DNA of 64,000 nucleotides, taken from the NCBI RefSeq assembly GCF_004770615.1, contig NZ_RQER01000001.1, forward strand, positions 310,001 to 374,000, written 5' to 3'. A model generated the notes under the pieces. That model searched no databases, was not told the DNA's origin, and saw nothing but the letters and a program-made list of their open reading frames with translations. The stretch comes from Leptospira langatensis. GTDB lineage: Bacteria > Spirochaetota > Leptospiria > Leptospirales > Leptospiraceae. This document shows, piece after piece, positions 11,964-21,425 of this stretch. The position numbers and the translations under genes are program-made. Within the stretch, counting starts at the first letter, position 1, and each line of letters begins with the position of its first letter.

Positions 11964-13028
11964 GTGAGCGAGACTAAAGGAGTATATCTAAGAGGAACCG
12001 GAGTGATCGGATGGCCTTTGGCCTCTCTTCTATTATTGCTTCAGAATAAATTCGGAGGATTTCAGGTATTTGTAGAGCCATACAGGTTACAAAAGGCAGA
12101 GATCCCTCAGATATTATCTCTCTTAGAGAAAGGGGCAAAGATCGTAGACGACGGAACGAATGGGGTTCGCACCTTCTTTCCGGAATGGATCTCTAAAGAA
12201 GATGCAGTAGCGAAGTCTTCTGTGCTTTGTGATTCCTCTCCGCCGGGCATAGCCGATAAAAGAAAATCGGAATATAGCGATCCAATCTACAATACGATCC
12301 GGATCTTTATCGCTCAGGGAAGTGAGCATTCTTTCGGGCCTCAGTTCTTATATCCGGATAGTGTTTCTCTTTTGGAGAAGGAACTCCCCCGATTCATTCA
12401 TGTATCTACTTGCAATACTCATACTCTTGCCGGGATTCTGCGTCCCTTCTATGAACATTCTCCCAAGGAACTTCCTTCTCTCTTAGAAGAAGCGGACTTC
12501 TTTGTGATCCGTAGGGATGCTGACATGGCAAAGAATGATCCACACGTGACCGGACCTCTTTTGGTACTTCCGGAATCGGAAACCGGAACTCACCATGGTC
12601 GTCTTTTGAATGAGGTATACCGGGAACTTGGATTTCAGATCCGACTCGGATCTTCCTCCATTACGATCAATTCTCCGTATATGCATTTGATCCGATTCCA
12701 TCTGCGTTTGAAGAGAGAGATCCAAAGGGAATGGTTGGTTTCCAAGATCCAAAACGATTCTTTCTTGAGCACAACGGAACTGGTCTCTACCAACTCCATC
12801 TTCTCTTCGGGAAGGGACAGGGGATTGTATGGTAGGATCTTCTCTCACGCTGTTTTCCCACTTTCTGCCTTAGAAGTCTTAGGCAAGGAAGTTCGAGGTT
12901 ATGCCGCAACTCCGGGCGATTCCAATGTACATATCTCCACGATCTTTGCTGTATATCGGGGACTTGGGCTTTCTTTCGGGCCGGAAACAGAAGCATTCCT
13001 TTCCGGAATTGTCTTGAAAGAAGTTTAG
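11964..13028 (+). CDS. Divergent archaeal-type (type II) GAPDH-like protein
   Basis: This 354-residue protein aligns by eye along its whole length with archaeal phosphorylating GAPDH. It has a Rossmann GTGVIG (11-16); a catalytic Cys in [12 protein letters not shown] (C150; archaeal VSCNTTGL); the paired arginines VIRRDADM (R183/R184; archaeal IRRAADP) before a G-P; and GTHHGR (H210/H211; archaeal SHHGPD). A later [12 protein letters not shown] stretch and a near-C-terminal HISTIFAVY match the archaeal FARDL and ENIDAIRAM regions. It may use another phosphorylated aldehyde or semialdehyde. The window already has a normal type I gap. GTG start at 11964. Confidence 0.72.
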   Translation: MSETKGVYLRGTGVIGWPLASLLLLLQNKFGGFQVFVEPYRLQKAEIPQILSLLEKGAKIVDDGTNGVRTFFPEWISKEDAVAKSSVLCDSSPPGIADKRKSEYSDPIYNTIRIFIAQGSEHSFGPQFLYPDSVSLLEKELPRFIHVSTCNTHTLAGILRPFYEHSPKELPSLLEEADFFVIRRDADMAKNDPHVTGPLLVLPESETGTHHGRLLNEVYRELGFQIRLGSSSITINSPYMHLIRFHLRLKREIQREWLVSKIQNDSFLSTTELVSTNSIFSSGRDRGLYGRIFSHAVFPLSALEVLGKEVRGYAATPGDSNVHISTIFAVYRGLGLSFGPETEAFLSGIVLKEV

Positions 13029-13151
13029 GCCTTCTTAGAAATATCTCACCCTTAAATATCTTTTTTCATTGATCATATTTGATATATTGAAAATTATGTT
13101 TAATATAGTAGCGGATAGGCTAAGGCCAAGCTGGAAAGGTAGGAATTCCCA

Positions 13152-14081
13152 ATGAAAGCAAATAATATCTTAGAGACAATCGGTAATACTCCCCATGTGA
13201 AGATCAACCGACTGTTCGGAACTAAGTATACTGTATATTCCAAATTAGAACGCAGTAATCCAGGCGGATCCATTAAGGATCGTATTGCTCTTTCAATGAT
13301 CGAAGATGCTGAAAAGAGCGGAAAACTCACGAAAGACACCGTAATCATCGAGCCGACTTCCGGAAACACAGGGATTGGTCTGGCCTTAGTCGCAGCGGTA
13401 AAAGGATATCGTCTCATCCTGGTTATGCCTGAATCCATGAGCGTGGAAAGACGTAGGATCATGGCTGCTTACGGCGCGGAATTCGATCTGACTCCTCGCG
13501 AGAAAGGTATGCCTGGCGCAATCGAAAGAGCGAAACAATTAGTATCCGAGCATCCTAAGGCTTGGATGCCTCAACAGTTCGAGAACGAGGCAAATATCAA
13601 GGTTCACGTGGAGACTACTGCAGCAGAGATCCTAAAAGACTTCCCGAATGGTGTAGATGTTCTGATCACTGGAGTGGGTACCGGTGGACATATTACCGGT
13701 GTTGCTAAGGTACTGAAGGAAAAATTCCCTAAGACTAAGGTGTATGCTGTTGAGCCAGAAGCTTCTCCTGTTATTTCCGGAGGAAAACCTGGACCTCACC
13801 CGATCCAAGGGATTGGAGCAGGATTCATTCCTAAAAACTTGCACACCGATCTATTGGACGGAGTGATCCAAGTTTCTAAAGACGAAGCGTTTAACTATGC
13901 TCTTCGTGCTGCGAAAGAAGAAGGTATCTTCTTGGGAGTTTCTTCCGGCGCTGCTCTTGCTGCGGTTGCGAAAAAGCTTCCTGAGATCCCTGAAGGTTCT
14001 ACCATTCTTACCTTCAACTACGATACCGGAGAAAGATATCTTTCTATCGAAGGACTTTTCCCAGTTCCTTCTAACGGTTAA
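13152..14081 (+). CDS. cysK: Cysteine synthase A (O-acetylserine sulfhydrylase)
   Basis: This 309-residue fold-type II PLP enzyme makes cysteine from O-acetylserine and sulfide. The PLP lysine is K42 in [13 protein letters not shown]. The substrate-binding loop [11 protein letters not shown], the phosphate-binding [10 protein letters not shown] and the C-terminal Ser in GVSSGAA are present. Length is standard. The ATG at 13152 follows AAAGGTAGGAATTCCC. A strong hairpin terminator lies just after, so the gene looks monocistronic, and its upstream 120 bases are very A/T-rich. Confidence 0.96.
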   Translation: MKANNILETIGNTPHVKINRLFGTKYTVYSKLERSNPGGSIKDRIALSMIEDAEKSGKLTKDTVIIEPTSGNTGIGLALVAAVKGYRLILVMPESMSVERRRIMAAYGAEFDLTPREKGMPGAIERAKQLVSEHPKAWMPQQFENEANIKVHVETTAAEILKDFPNGVDVLITGVGTGGHITGVAKVLKEKFPKTKVYAVEPEASPVISGGKPGPHPIQGIGAGFIPKNLHTDLLDGVIQVSKDEAFNYALRAAKEEGIFLGVSSGAALAAVAKKLPEIPEGSTILTFNYDTGERYLSIEGLFPVPSNG

Positions 14082-14109
14082 GAAAAAGTTTAGATCTAAA
14101 GATCTATGG

Positions 14110-14140
14110 AAATCCCGGCAATTCAGCCGGGATTTTTTAT
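14110..14140 (+). terminator. Rho-independent terminator after cysK
   Basis: A perfect 9-base stem (AATCCCGGC/GCCGGGATT, 14111-14119 with 14126-14134) with a six-base loop is followed by a T-rich tract. It lies about 28 bases after the cysK stop. Confidence 0.9.
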
Positions 14141-14193
14141 TTTTACTCCTTCCTTTTTGAAAAAACAGAAGCATCATGTGTTAGTATAAGAAG

Positions 14194-15126
14194 ATGGCTC
14201 CTGGATCCCTTTTTGCCATACTAACCCTTCTATTCTTTTTTATAGAATGTTCTCCACATAGTTCCGATCCGAACGGTCCATTTCTTTCTTTGATCGCTCT
14301 AGAAGATTTGGAAACAGGTACCTTCTTCGATGATTTTTCTTATGCGGATACCACAAGCGCTAGTTCACAAAACTCTTGGACTTTCCGAAACGATAGCGGG
14401 GGGCCGGGACCGAGTGGCGCCTCTTGGAGCGAATCCAATCTATCTTTCGGTTTGGAAGGAAGCGATACTTACTTACGATTGATTGCAATCACACAAGGAA
14501 GCGCTGCCAGCACAACCCAATCCGAGATCGCCACTGGGCCCCGTAAATTCTTTAGAGGAACCTATGCAGCTCGGATCAAATTCTTCGATTCTGCGACCAC
14601 AGGAACTACGTACGATAGGGTAAACCAAACCTTCTTTTTGATCACTCCTCTTGCGTACGGGGGAGATCCTCTCTATAGCGAATGTGATTTCGAATACCTG
14701 GGACAAGGTGGTTGGGGGGAATCTACCTCTACCTTATTCTTAACCACTTGGGGGACCTACAATCCGAGTGCGAATTTTTACGACGATGTGTCTACTCCAG
14801 ATGTGGAGAGCCTGGACGGCTGGCACACTCTTGTATTGCAGGTAAGCGATTCCAATACGAAGTATTATGTGGATGGGAATTTAAAAGTAAAACATCTAGG
14901 CCATGTGGTCCCGGATAGTTCCATGAGGATCAGTTTCAATCTTTGGTTCTTAAGCGATCTGGGTGATCTGGATACAAGCCAAACCTCTCTCCGAGAATAC
15001 GAAGAGAGAGTGGATTGGGTATATTACGAAAAGAATCGGATCATTCCCCCGGACCAAGTCCAGATTAAGGTGGATTCTCTTAGGAGTCAGTCCTTGAGTT
15101 ATACGGACAGCGTGCCCAGTCATTGA
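14194..15126 (+). CDS. Lipoprotein with GH16-like concanavalin-type domain
   Basis: The 310-residue product begins with a signal sequence ending in a spirochaetal-type lipobox, FFFIEC (Cys 19), so the mature protein is probably lipidated. The rest is beta-rich and fits a laminarinase-type jelly roll: FDDFSYADTT near the start, YAARIKF in the middle and, near residue 156, ECDFE, which matches the GH16 catalytic ExDxE motif; WHTLVLQVSDSNTKYYVDG near 210 is the usual following block. GH16 enzymes cut beta-glucans or galactans, but no substrate can be assigned. It is flanked by the cysK terminator and an A/T-rich inverted-repeat region. Confidence 0.7.
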   Translation: MAPGSLFAILTLLFFFIECSPHSSDPNGPFLSLIALEDLETGTFFDDFSYADTTSASSQNSWTFRNDSGGPGPSGASWSESNLSFGLEGSDTYLRLIAITQGSAASTTQSEIATGPRKFFRGTYAARIKFFDSATTGTTYDRVNQTFFLITPLAYGGDPLYSECDFEYLGQGGWGESTSTLFLTTWGTYNPSANFYDDVSTPDVESLDGWHTLVLQVSDSNTKYYVDGNLKVKHLGHVVPDSSMRISFNLWFLSDLGDLDTSQTSLREYEERVDWVYYEKNRIIPPDQVQIKVDSLRSQSLSYTDSVPSH

Positions 15127-15146
15127 AGTTTATTCCATTTTTATAA

Positions 15147-15195
15147 TTTTATGAACTTATATTGTTTGTCATAAAAGTATTTAAGTAAAATACTT
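15147..15195 (+). promoter_or_regulatory. Promoter-like region with overlapping inverted repeats before the MpaB-type gene
   Basis: TTTTATG/CATAAAA (15147-15153 with 15170-15176) and a perfect 8-base repeat AAGTATTT/AAATACTT (15175-15182 with 15188-15195, five-base spacer) overlap a possible promoter, TTGTCA (15166-15171) and AATACT (15189-15194) spaced 17. An operator in this position would block the promoter. The repeats are seen; the promoter and regulation are inferred. Confidence 0.35.
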
Positions 15196-15272
15196 GCAAA
15201 GAAATATTTACAGAACATTCGTGCGAGAATCTAAAAGAGATCGCATCGATCCGCAAAGGAATAAGTGTACAA

Positions 15273-16121
15273 ATGTTCAACCGCTTTAAAGTTTTGGAAC
15301 AAATCAATGAGTTGGATCCTGAGAAGGATTTTCAGAAGATCGTATTTCTGGCCGGAAGTTACGATTTTCCGCAAGATGTGGAGATCTCTCTTGCTATCTC
15401 ATTCTTTCGGACATTCGCAGTTCCTTCTATTTCTAAGATACTAAATACTACCAAGCAATTCGAGAATGCAGGACAGAAACGTTATGATGATACGGCTCTG
15501 ATCCTCGCCGAGCTGATAGAGAACGGATTAGAAAGCGAAAGAGGAAAACAGTCGATCCGAAGGCTGAACCAGATCCATAAGCAATACGATATCAAGAACG
15601 AAGATTTTTTGTATACCCTCACTACGTTTGTGTTCGAACCGTCACGTTGGAATGATCGATTCGGGTGGAGAAAGAGTACGGAGAAGGAAAGGATCGCGAA
15701 TTTTTATCTTTGGAAGAAGATCGGAAAGTTGATGGGCATCAAGGACATTCCCGAGACCTACGAGGAGCTCGAAGAATTCAATCGGAAATACGAAAGGGAA
15801 AACTTCAAATGTACTTCCGATACGAAGCAGGTGGCCATGGCTACCATGAGGATCGCTTCCGGAAGGATCCCTAAGATCCCCGGTCTGGAATACCTGGTAT
15901 ATCATGCTGTGTTTTCCTTGATGGATAAGAACCTAAGGGATGCGGTTGGATTTCCGGATCCGAATCCGATTGTGGCAGGACTAACGTATTGTATCTTTAA
16001 GGTAAGAGCCTTTCTGCTCCGGAATTTTTGGCCGCCCAGAAAATCTCCTTATTACGTAACGAAGCGAGAGAACCCAACCTATCCGAATGGATATTTGATC
16101 GAAGAATTGGGACCTCACTGA
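15273..16121 (+). CDS. MpaB/DUF2236 family oxygenase-like protein
   Basis: This 282-residue protein shows the DUF2236 (MpaB/rubber-oxygenase-like) pattern: KQFENAGQKRYDDTALIL near 61-78, ENGLESERGKQSIRRLNQIH with H102, EDFLYTLTTFVFEPSRW near 110-126 and FGWR. In latex-clearing relatives the conserved region binds heme b and cleaves polyisoprene; other members oxidise other lipids. H102 is a candidate heme ligand. There is no signal peptide, and a hydrophobic C-terminal region (ILV-rich, about 238-255) could associate with membranes. It stands alone after the inverted-repeat promoter region. Confidence 0.8.
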   Translation: MFNRFKVLEQINELDPEKDFQKIVFLAGSYDFPQDVEISLAISFFRTFAVPSISKILNTTKQFENAGQKRYDDTALILAELIENGLESERGKQSIRRLNQIHKQYDIKNEDFLYTLTTFVFEPSRWNDRFGWRKSTEKERIANFYLWKKIGKLMGIKDIPETYEELEEFNRKYERENFKCTSDTKQVAMATMRIASGRIPKIPGLEYLVYHAVFSLMDKNLRDAVGFPDPNPIVAGLTYCIFKVRAFLLRNFWPPRKSPYYVTKRENPTYPNGYLIEELGPH

Positions 16122-16216
16122 AACTAAAAATCTAAGGCATGCTCTATACGGATCCTTGTTGCCAAGGTCTAAAAATGGCTTGCCTTAGAGTCCTTGCGCC
16201 TTAGACAGGATGGAAC

Positions 16217-17368
16217 GTGAATCCTAAGATCCAGGGCAAAGGCCGAAGATTCCAAAAACTTTTCATTTTTCTCATACCTGGGCTCGCATTATTCTCCTAT
16301 TTACTCGCCGATAAAATTCTGATCATAGATCCGGTCCGTACTACTTTGGCTTCGTATCGTCCCTACGATGCTGCATTTGCATCGTTGATCCATAATGATG
16401 ATTTAACCGAACTCGAATACGTAAAAGCAAGGAAGGTATTCTTGGCTGCTGGGACTTCTCGCAGTATGAATTTTAGCGGATATCCGAATTTAGGCTATAC
16501 TCTGAAGGATCCTTTTTTGACTCCCGAGGCCAGGGAAATTTTAAAGGACTGGGAAGGAGTGAGTATCGGAATGCAAGGGGCGAGTATGAGCCTCATCTAT
16601 GTTCGTTTGCTCCAGGCGATCGAAAGAGGCTGGAAGCCGGACCTAGTTCTCGTAGAAGTCACTAAAGACAGTTTTTCCGATCGAAGAAAATTCAAAGAAT
16701 TCTTAAAGCAGAATGTGATCCCTTTAGATTACGGTTTTTCGCATTGGCGAGAACTTGGTTTAGAGAATCTTTGGGAGATCACGTACCCAAGGATCTTTCT
16801 TGCTTACAAATATAGATTCTCTCCTAAGAATCTGATCACTTATATCAAGGGAGACGACCTGGGTTGGGGCGCTCTTATGATAGAAGAGATGGAGAGAGGC
16901 TCTATGGGGGGAGGAAAACATTCCTACTCCAAGAAGCACAGGGAAGAGGTAGAAAATCGTAAATTCGAAGATTATAATAATCCGGATGCAAGTTTAGGAG
17001 AGGTCTACCGGAATCAATTCGTAAAAAGAAGGGAACTCGCCGACGAGGAGCAGGGCGGGCAACCGTTTAGAGTGGACCAAAGCGAATACGATGCATTCGT
17101 AAAGATCATTCGACTCTTGCAGGATAAAAAGATCCCTGCCCTGTACTGGAGTGCGAAAGTCCATAGGATATTGCAAAGCTTCACGAACGATGAGGCGAGC
17201 AAAAAGGAATTTAAGACCAAGATCGAAGATACGTTGAAAAGCTACGGGGAAAGGTATTTGGATGCAAACGAATTCCCTATGAAATGCAATTATTACCAAG
17301 ACGCAAATCATCTCTCGGAACGATGCTATACGGAACTGGCCTCTTTTTTGTTAAAAGATATTAGATAG
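16217..17368 (+). CDS. DUF1574 family protein (AlgJ/SGNH-like accessory to MBOAT)
   Basis: This 383-residue protein has one N-terminal membrane helix (about 14-32) and a periplasmic domain. KVFLAAGTSRSMNFSGYP near residue 75 resembles the nucleophile block of SGNH-type esterase/acyltransferases, and a conserved NYYQDANHLSERC near the end provides the DxxH-like pair. DUF1574 proteins are typical of Leptospira, where several occur next to MBOAT genes. Here the MBOAT follows by 13 bases. The pair probably moves acyl groups to an extracytoplasmic glycan, by analogy to AlgI/AlgJ; the substrate is unknown. Confidence 0.75.
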   Translation: MNPKIQGKGRRFQKLFIFLIPGLALFSYLLADKILIIDPVRTTLASYRPYDAAFASLIHNDDLTELEYVKARKVFLAAGTSRSMNFSGYPNLGYTLKDPFLTPEAREILKDWEGVSIGMQGASMSLIYVRLLQAIERGWKPDLVLVEVTKDSFSDRRKFKEFLKQNVIPLDYGFSHWRELGLENLWEITYPRIFLAYKYRFSPKNLITYIKGDDLGWGALMIEEMERGSMGGGKHSYSKKHREEVENRKFEDYNNPDASLGEVYRNQFVKRRELADEEQGGQPFRVDQSEYDAFVKIIRLLQDKKIPALYWSAKVHRILQSFTNDEASKKEFKTKIEDTLKSYGERYLDANEFPMKCNYYQDANHLSERCYTELASFLLKDIR

Positions 17369-17381
17369 GAAATCGTAAGAT

Positions 17382-18758
17382 ATGTTATTCAATAGTCTCG
17401 CCTTTCTCATCTTCTTTTCCTTTGTATACTGCATCTACTGGACGCTAAGTCATCGCTTCCGAAGGGATTTTCTTATCCTCGCATCTTTCGTATTCTACGG
17501 ATACTGGAGTCTACTCTTTCTATTTCATTTCGTTCTGATCGTCGTACTCAATTACGCTTTCTATTATTATTTCGAGAGACAAGGGGACCGAAAGAGGCTT
17601 GCTTGGATCCTTATCCTGAACCTGATCAATCTTTTCGTTTTCAAATATTATCCTTTCTTTAAGCAGATCCTGGAAGATCTGGGGATCAATGCGGGGGGAT
17701 TGCCTGCAACCGACCAATGGGTCCTTCCTTTGGCCATCAGCTTTTATACGTTCCAGATGATCTCCTTCCAAATGGATGTGCATAGAGGAGATTTTCAGTA
17801 TAAGGTCACTCTTCGGGACTTCCTGTTATTCATCCTATTCTTCCCTCAATTGATCGCAGGACCCATCTTAAGAGCGAAGGACTTCTTGACTCGGATCCAT
17901 GTTCCTAAAAGTCCTAGAATGCCTTTTGCGATCATCGGTTCTTGGTGGATCATTATAGGATTGATCAAGAAGGTTCTGATCGCGGACCAGATCTCTCCTT
18001 GGATCGATCTAGTCTTTTCTTCTCCTGGAAGCTATACCGCAGAGGCTCATTGGTGGTCCTTTTACGGGTTCGCTATTCAGATCTATTGCGATTTCTCCGG
18101 CTATACGGATATAGCAAGAGGATGTTCCTTACTTTTAGGATACAAGCTACCGCCGAATTTCTTGGGGCCGTATCTCTCGTCTTCTATGAGGGAATTCTGG
18201 AGACGTTGGCATATCTCCCTCTCTACTTGGCTGAGAGATTATTTATATATTCCATTGGGAGGAAATAGAGGCGGTGCTACTCGTACCAATATCAATCTAT
18301 TTACTACCATGCTCTTGGGCGGATTGTGGCACGGAGCAAATTATACCTTTATAATATGGGGAGCCTGGCACGGTACCTTACTCGGTTTGGAGAGATGGAT
18401 CACTTCAAAGTCCACCTTGCTGAAAAAGACCCCTAAGTTCATATCCGCACTCATTGTATTTCATTTGGTTTGTATAGGCTGGGTATTCTTTCGAGCGGAT
18501 TCCCTGTCCCACGCATTGCATTTCTTTCAGGGACTAGGGAACCTTTCCGGACAAAAACTCAAATTGCCTTGGGGAACGAATTGGATTCTATTTGCTTTTG
18601 TCTTATTGCATTGGGTAGAATTCGGTGGGATCAAACTGAAATCTAAAAGAGCAAAACGGATTGCATTGTATGTCTTGCCGATCGCAAGCATACTCGCCGG
18701 ATTCTGGATTGCAGGTTCTGTTTCAGGAGAGAGATCCTTTATCTATTTCCAATTCTAA
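17382..18758 (+). CDS. MBOAT family O-acyltransferase (AlgI/DltB-like)
   Basis: This 458-residue polytopic enzyme has about ten membrane helices and the signature block FWRRWHISLSTWLRDYLYIPLGGNRGG. The catalytic His lies in GGLWHGANYTFIIWGAWHG. AlgI-type MBOATs transfer acetyl or other acyl groups across the membrane to exported polysaccharide or lipoteichoic acid. With the preceding DUF1574 protein it forms a two-gene acylation unit, plausibly acting on LPS or another surface glycan. topA follows by five bases. Confidence 0.92.
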   Translation: MLFNSLAFLIFFSFVYCIYWTLSHRFRRDFLILASFVFYGYWSLLFLFHFVLIVVLNYAFYYYFERQGDRKRLAWILILNLINLFVFKYYPFFKQILEDLGINAGGLPATDQWVLPLAISFYTFQMISFQMDVHRGDFQYKVTLRDFLLFILFFPQLIAGPILRAKDFLTRIHVPKSPRMPFAIIGSWWIIIGLIKKVLIADQISPWIDLVFSSPGSYTAEAHWWSFYGFAIQIYCDFSGYTDIARGCSLLLGYKLPPNFLGPYLSSSMREFWRRWHISLSTWLRDYLYIPLGGNRGGATRTNINLFTTMLLGGLWHGANYTFIIWGAWHGTLLGLERWITSKSTLLKKTPKFISALIVFHLVCIGWVFFRADSLSHALHFFQGLGNLSGQKLKLPWGTNWILFAFVLLHWVEFGGIKLKSKRAKRIALYVLPIASILAGFWIAGSVSGERSFIYFQF

Positions 18759-18763
18759 TTGCA

Positions 18764-20608
18764 ATGTCAGTCCTTCTGATCGTCGAGTCCCCCACAAAAG
18801 TCAAAACGATCTCCTCTTATTTAGGAAAGGAATTCAAGGTACTCGCTACATTCGGGCATATATTCGATCTTCCTTCGGATCGATTGGGGATAGAGATAGA
18901 AAAGGATTTTGCCCCAGAGTATGTCTTACTGAAAGGAAAGAAAAAGATCCTCTCTGCAATCCTGAAAGAGGCAAAGGCATCTAGCCAAATACTGATCGCC
19001 ACCGACCCGGATAGGGAAGGGGAATTTATAGGTTCCATTCTCGCGGAGAAGATCGGTAAGAAGAAACAAATTTCGCGCATTCGTTTCCAAGAGATCAGTA
19101 AGGACAGTATTCTCAAAGCAGTTTCGGATCCAGGACCGATCGATTTGGATCTGGTAGATTCGCAAAAGGCAAGAAGGATATTGGACAGGCTGATCGGTTA
19201 CAAGATCAGTCCCTTCTTATGGAGAGCCATCGGCGATGGACTCTCTGCGGGAAGGGTGCAGTCGGTCGCACTCAAATGGATCTGTGAAAGAGAAGAAGAG
19301 ATCCGGATCTTCGTCCCTGAAACCACTTGGTTGATTGCTGCCTCCGTTCCATTCGGCCCGGGAGAAAAGGAGAGGATCCTATTCTATCCGGAACGAGACG
19401 CCTTCGAGACCGAAAAGTCCGCAGCCGATTTCCTAAGAACTATATTAGAAAAAACAGATCAACTCAAGGTCCTGACAAGAAAAGAAAAGAACGGAGAGAC
19501 CTATCCTCCTTCTCCGTTTACGACCGCTTCTTTACAGCAGGAGGCATTTCGTGCCTTGAAACTCCCTGCGGCAAGGACGATGAGACTGGCCCAAGAATTG
19601 TACGAGGGAGTGGATCTGGGAAAAGGAAAGACACAAGGACTGATCACCTATATGAGAACTGATTCTGTCCGGATCTCCTCTCAGGCATTGGAGTCGATTC
19701 GAAAGAAGGTAGTCTCTCTCTTCGGAGAAGACTCTCTGGCTGAGACTTCCTCTTCCTATCGAGTAAAGAAAACTAAGGGCAAAAGCCAGGACGCTCACGA
19801 GGCAATTCGGCCAGTGGATCCCTTTTTAACTCCGGAATCTCTTGCCCGGCTTGGAGAAGGCGCGTTAAGCAAGGATGCAAAGAGACTGTATGAACTTATT
19901 TGGAAGAGATCGATTGCTTCCCAGATGAGGCCTGAGACTTGGAAGAAGATAGCGTTCACCGCAGAAGGAGCGGGACTCCTATGGAAAGGGGAGGATACGT
20001 TTACCGTCGATCCAGGATATAAGATGCTCTACGGAGTTAGAGAGGAGAAAATTCCTCTTTGGAAAAAGGAAGATCTTCTTTCTCCTTCTTCTTGGGACCT
20101 GGTGCAAAAGACGACTGAGCCGCCACCCAGATACACCGAGGCAAGCCTGATCGCGAAACTGGAAAAAGAAGGGATTGGAAGGCCTTCTACATTTGCATCT
20201 ATATTAGAAACTCTTTATAAACGAAAATATGCCCGTTCCGAAAAAGGAAGATTATTCGCGGAAACTCTGGGAGAAAAGGTGAATTCTTTTCTGCAAACTG
20301 CATTCTCCGAGTTATTCCGGGAGAAATTCACTTCCGAGATGGAGGGAAAATTAGATTCTATTGCCGGGGGAGAAGAGTCCAGATCCAAGGTGCTTTCCGA
20401 GTTCTATTCTTTCTTGGATTCCAATTTAAAGAAAACGGATATCCGAAAGATCAATTCCGAGTTGAGACAGAAACCGAAGGTTCCTCAATACGGGATCTGC
20501 CCCGTATGTAAACAAGGGGAAAGAGTGAAAAAGAAGTCCTCTAAGAAGAAGGAATATTATATCTGTTCTCGTTTCCCAGAATGCGATTATGCGGAGTACG
20601 TTTCGTAA
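18764..20608 (+). CDS. topA: DNA topoisomerase I (type IA)
   Basis: This 614-residue enzyme relaxes negative supercoils through a transient 5'-phosphotyrosine. TOPRIM motifs are LLIVESPTKVKTI at the start and TDPDREGEFI near 80-90, and the nucleophile is Y296 in LITYMRTDS. A single C-terminal zinc ribbon (CPVCKQGE ... CSRFPECDY) is present, whereas many homologues have three or four, so the protein is short but complete. The ORF is tightly linked to the MBOAT gene and converges on the ABC ATPase with only 13 bases between the stops. Confidence 0.95.
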   Translation: MSVLLIVESPTKVKTISSYLGKEFKVLATFGHIFDLPSDRLGIEIEKDFAPEYVLLKGKKKILSAILKEAKASSQILIATDPDREGEFIGSILAEKIGKKKQISRIRFQEISKDSILKAVSDPGPIDLDLVDSQKARRILDRLIGYKISPFLWRAIGDGLSAGRVQSVALKWICEREEEIRIFVPETTWLIAASVPFGPGEKERILFYPERDAFETEKSAADFLRTILEKTDQLKVLTRKEKNGETYPPSPFTTASLQQEAFRALKLPAARTMRLAQELYEGVDLGKGKTQGLITYMRTDSVRISSQALESIRKKVVSLFGEDSLAETSSSYRVKKTKGKSQDAHEAIRPVDPFLTPESLARLGEGALSKDAKRLYELIWKRSIASQMRPETWKKIAFTAEGAGLLWKGEDTFTVDPGYKMLYGVREEKIPLWKKEDLLSPSSWDLVQKTTEPPPRYTEASLIAKLEKEGIGRPSTFASILETLYKRKYARSEKGRLFAETLGEKVNSFLQTAFSELFREKFTSEMEGKLDSIAGGEESRSKVLSEFYSFLDSNLKKTDIRKINSELRQKPKVPQYGICPVCKQGERVKKKSSKKKEYYICSRFPECDYAEYVS

Positions 20609-20621
20609 AGATCTGCGAGAG

Positions 20622-21425
20622 TTATTTTCTCTCGGTGATCGCCATCCAAGTCCCGTTCTTATTTTCCACAGTTACCGCTCTATCGTAGAGATGGGAAAGT
20701 TTCTCGGAAGTAAATGCATCCTGCACTTTTCCGGAGAAGAGTATCTTTCCTGATTTTAATAGAGCGGCATGCTCATAGAAAGGAGGAATCTCATCTATCC
20801 TATGCGTAATGTAGATGGAAGTGAAATTTCGGTTTTTCTTATATTCATCCAGGAAGTCTATGAAATCCTCTCTGGCGGTCAGATCTAAACCGGAACAAGG
20901 TTCGTCCAGGATCACAAATTCGGGAGAAGTGCACATCGCTCTTAAGAAGAGTATCTTCTTCTTTTCACCGGAGGAAAGAGTGCGGAATAGCTGATTTCGC
21001 TTCGCTCCGAATCCGTTTTCCTCTAAGATACGCTCTACTTCCTTTTCTTCCCAAGGATCGGATTCTCTATAAAAGCCTATGGTATGAAAGAAGCCGGTGA
21101 GCAGGACGTCGTGAACGGTCAGTCCTTTTTGGAGAGCACTTTCTTGTTGGGAAGAATCCAATATCCCTATTTTATTCCGCAGGATCTGAAGAGGAGTTTC
21201 CCCAAAGGTCTCTCCGAATAGATTGATCCTACCGGCGGTGGGCCATACGGATCCGTAGATCAGATTTACCAAGGTGGTTTTTCCGGCACCGTTCCTACCA
21301 AGTAGTACCCAATGCTCACCGGAACTGATCTGTAGATCGATCCCGTCTAAGATTGGAGTTCCTGCTCTATAGAATTTGATCCCATGCAGGCTTAATAGCG
21401 GAGCCGTGTGCTCAGTTTTCTTCAT
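20622..21425 (-). CDS. ABC transporter ATP-binding protein
   Basis: This 267-residue ATPase has Walker A GRNGAGKT (43-50), the signature LSSGEKKK (150-157), Walker B FVILDEP (170-176) and a D-loop SGLD. ITHRIDEIPP supplies the H-loop. The form resembles ModF/YlmA-like single cytoplasmic ABC ATPases. No permease lies nearby, so the partner, if any, is elsewhere. Its start overlaps the end of the HDOD gene by 14 bases, implying translational coupling. Confidence 0.88.
   Translation of the reverse strand: MKKTEHTAPLLSLHGIKFYRAGTPILDGIDLQISSGEHWVLLGRNGAGKTTLVNLIYGSVWPTAGRINLFGETFGETPLQILRNKIGILDSSQQESALQKGLTVHDVLLTGFFHTIGFYRESDPWEEKEVERILEENGFGAKRNQLFRTLSSGEKKKILFLRAMCTSPEFVILDEPCSGLDLTAREDFIDFLDEYKKNRNFTSIYITHRIDEIPPFYEHAALLKSGKILFSGKVQDAFTSEKLSHLYDRAVTVENKNGTWMAITERK

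Noticed and set aside
14194..15126. Frameshift in the GH16-like lipoprotein
   Set aside because: The frame is continuous from lipobox to the end of the jelly-roll pattern.
18764..20608. topA as a truncated gene
   Set aside because: All catalytic motifs and a terminal zinc ribbon are present; the length reflects fewer zinc domains, not a break.
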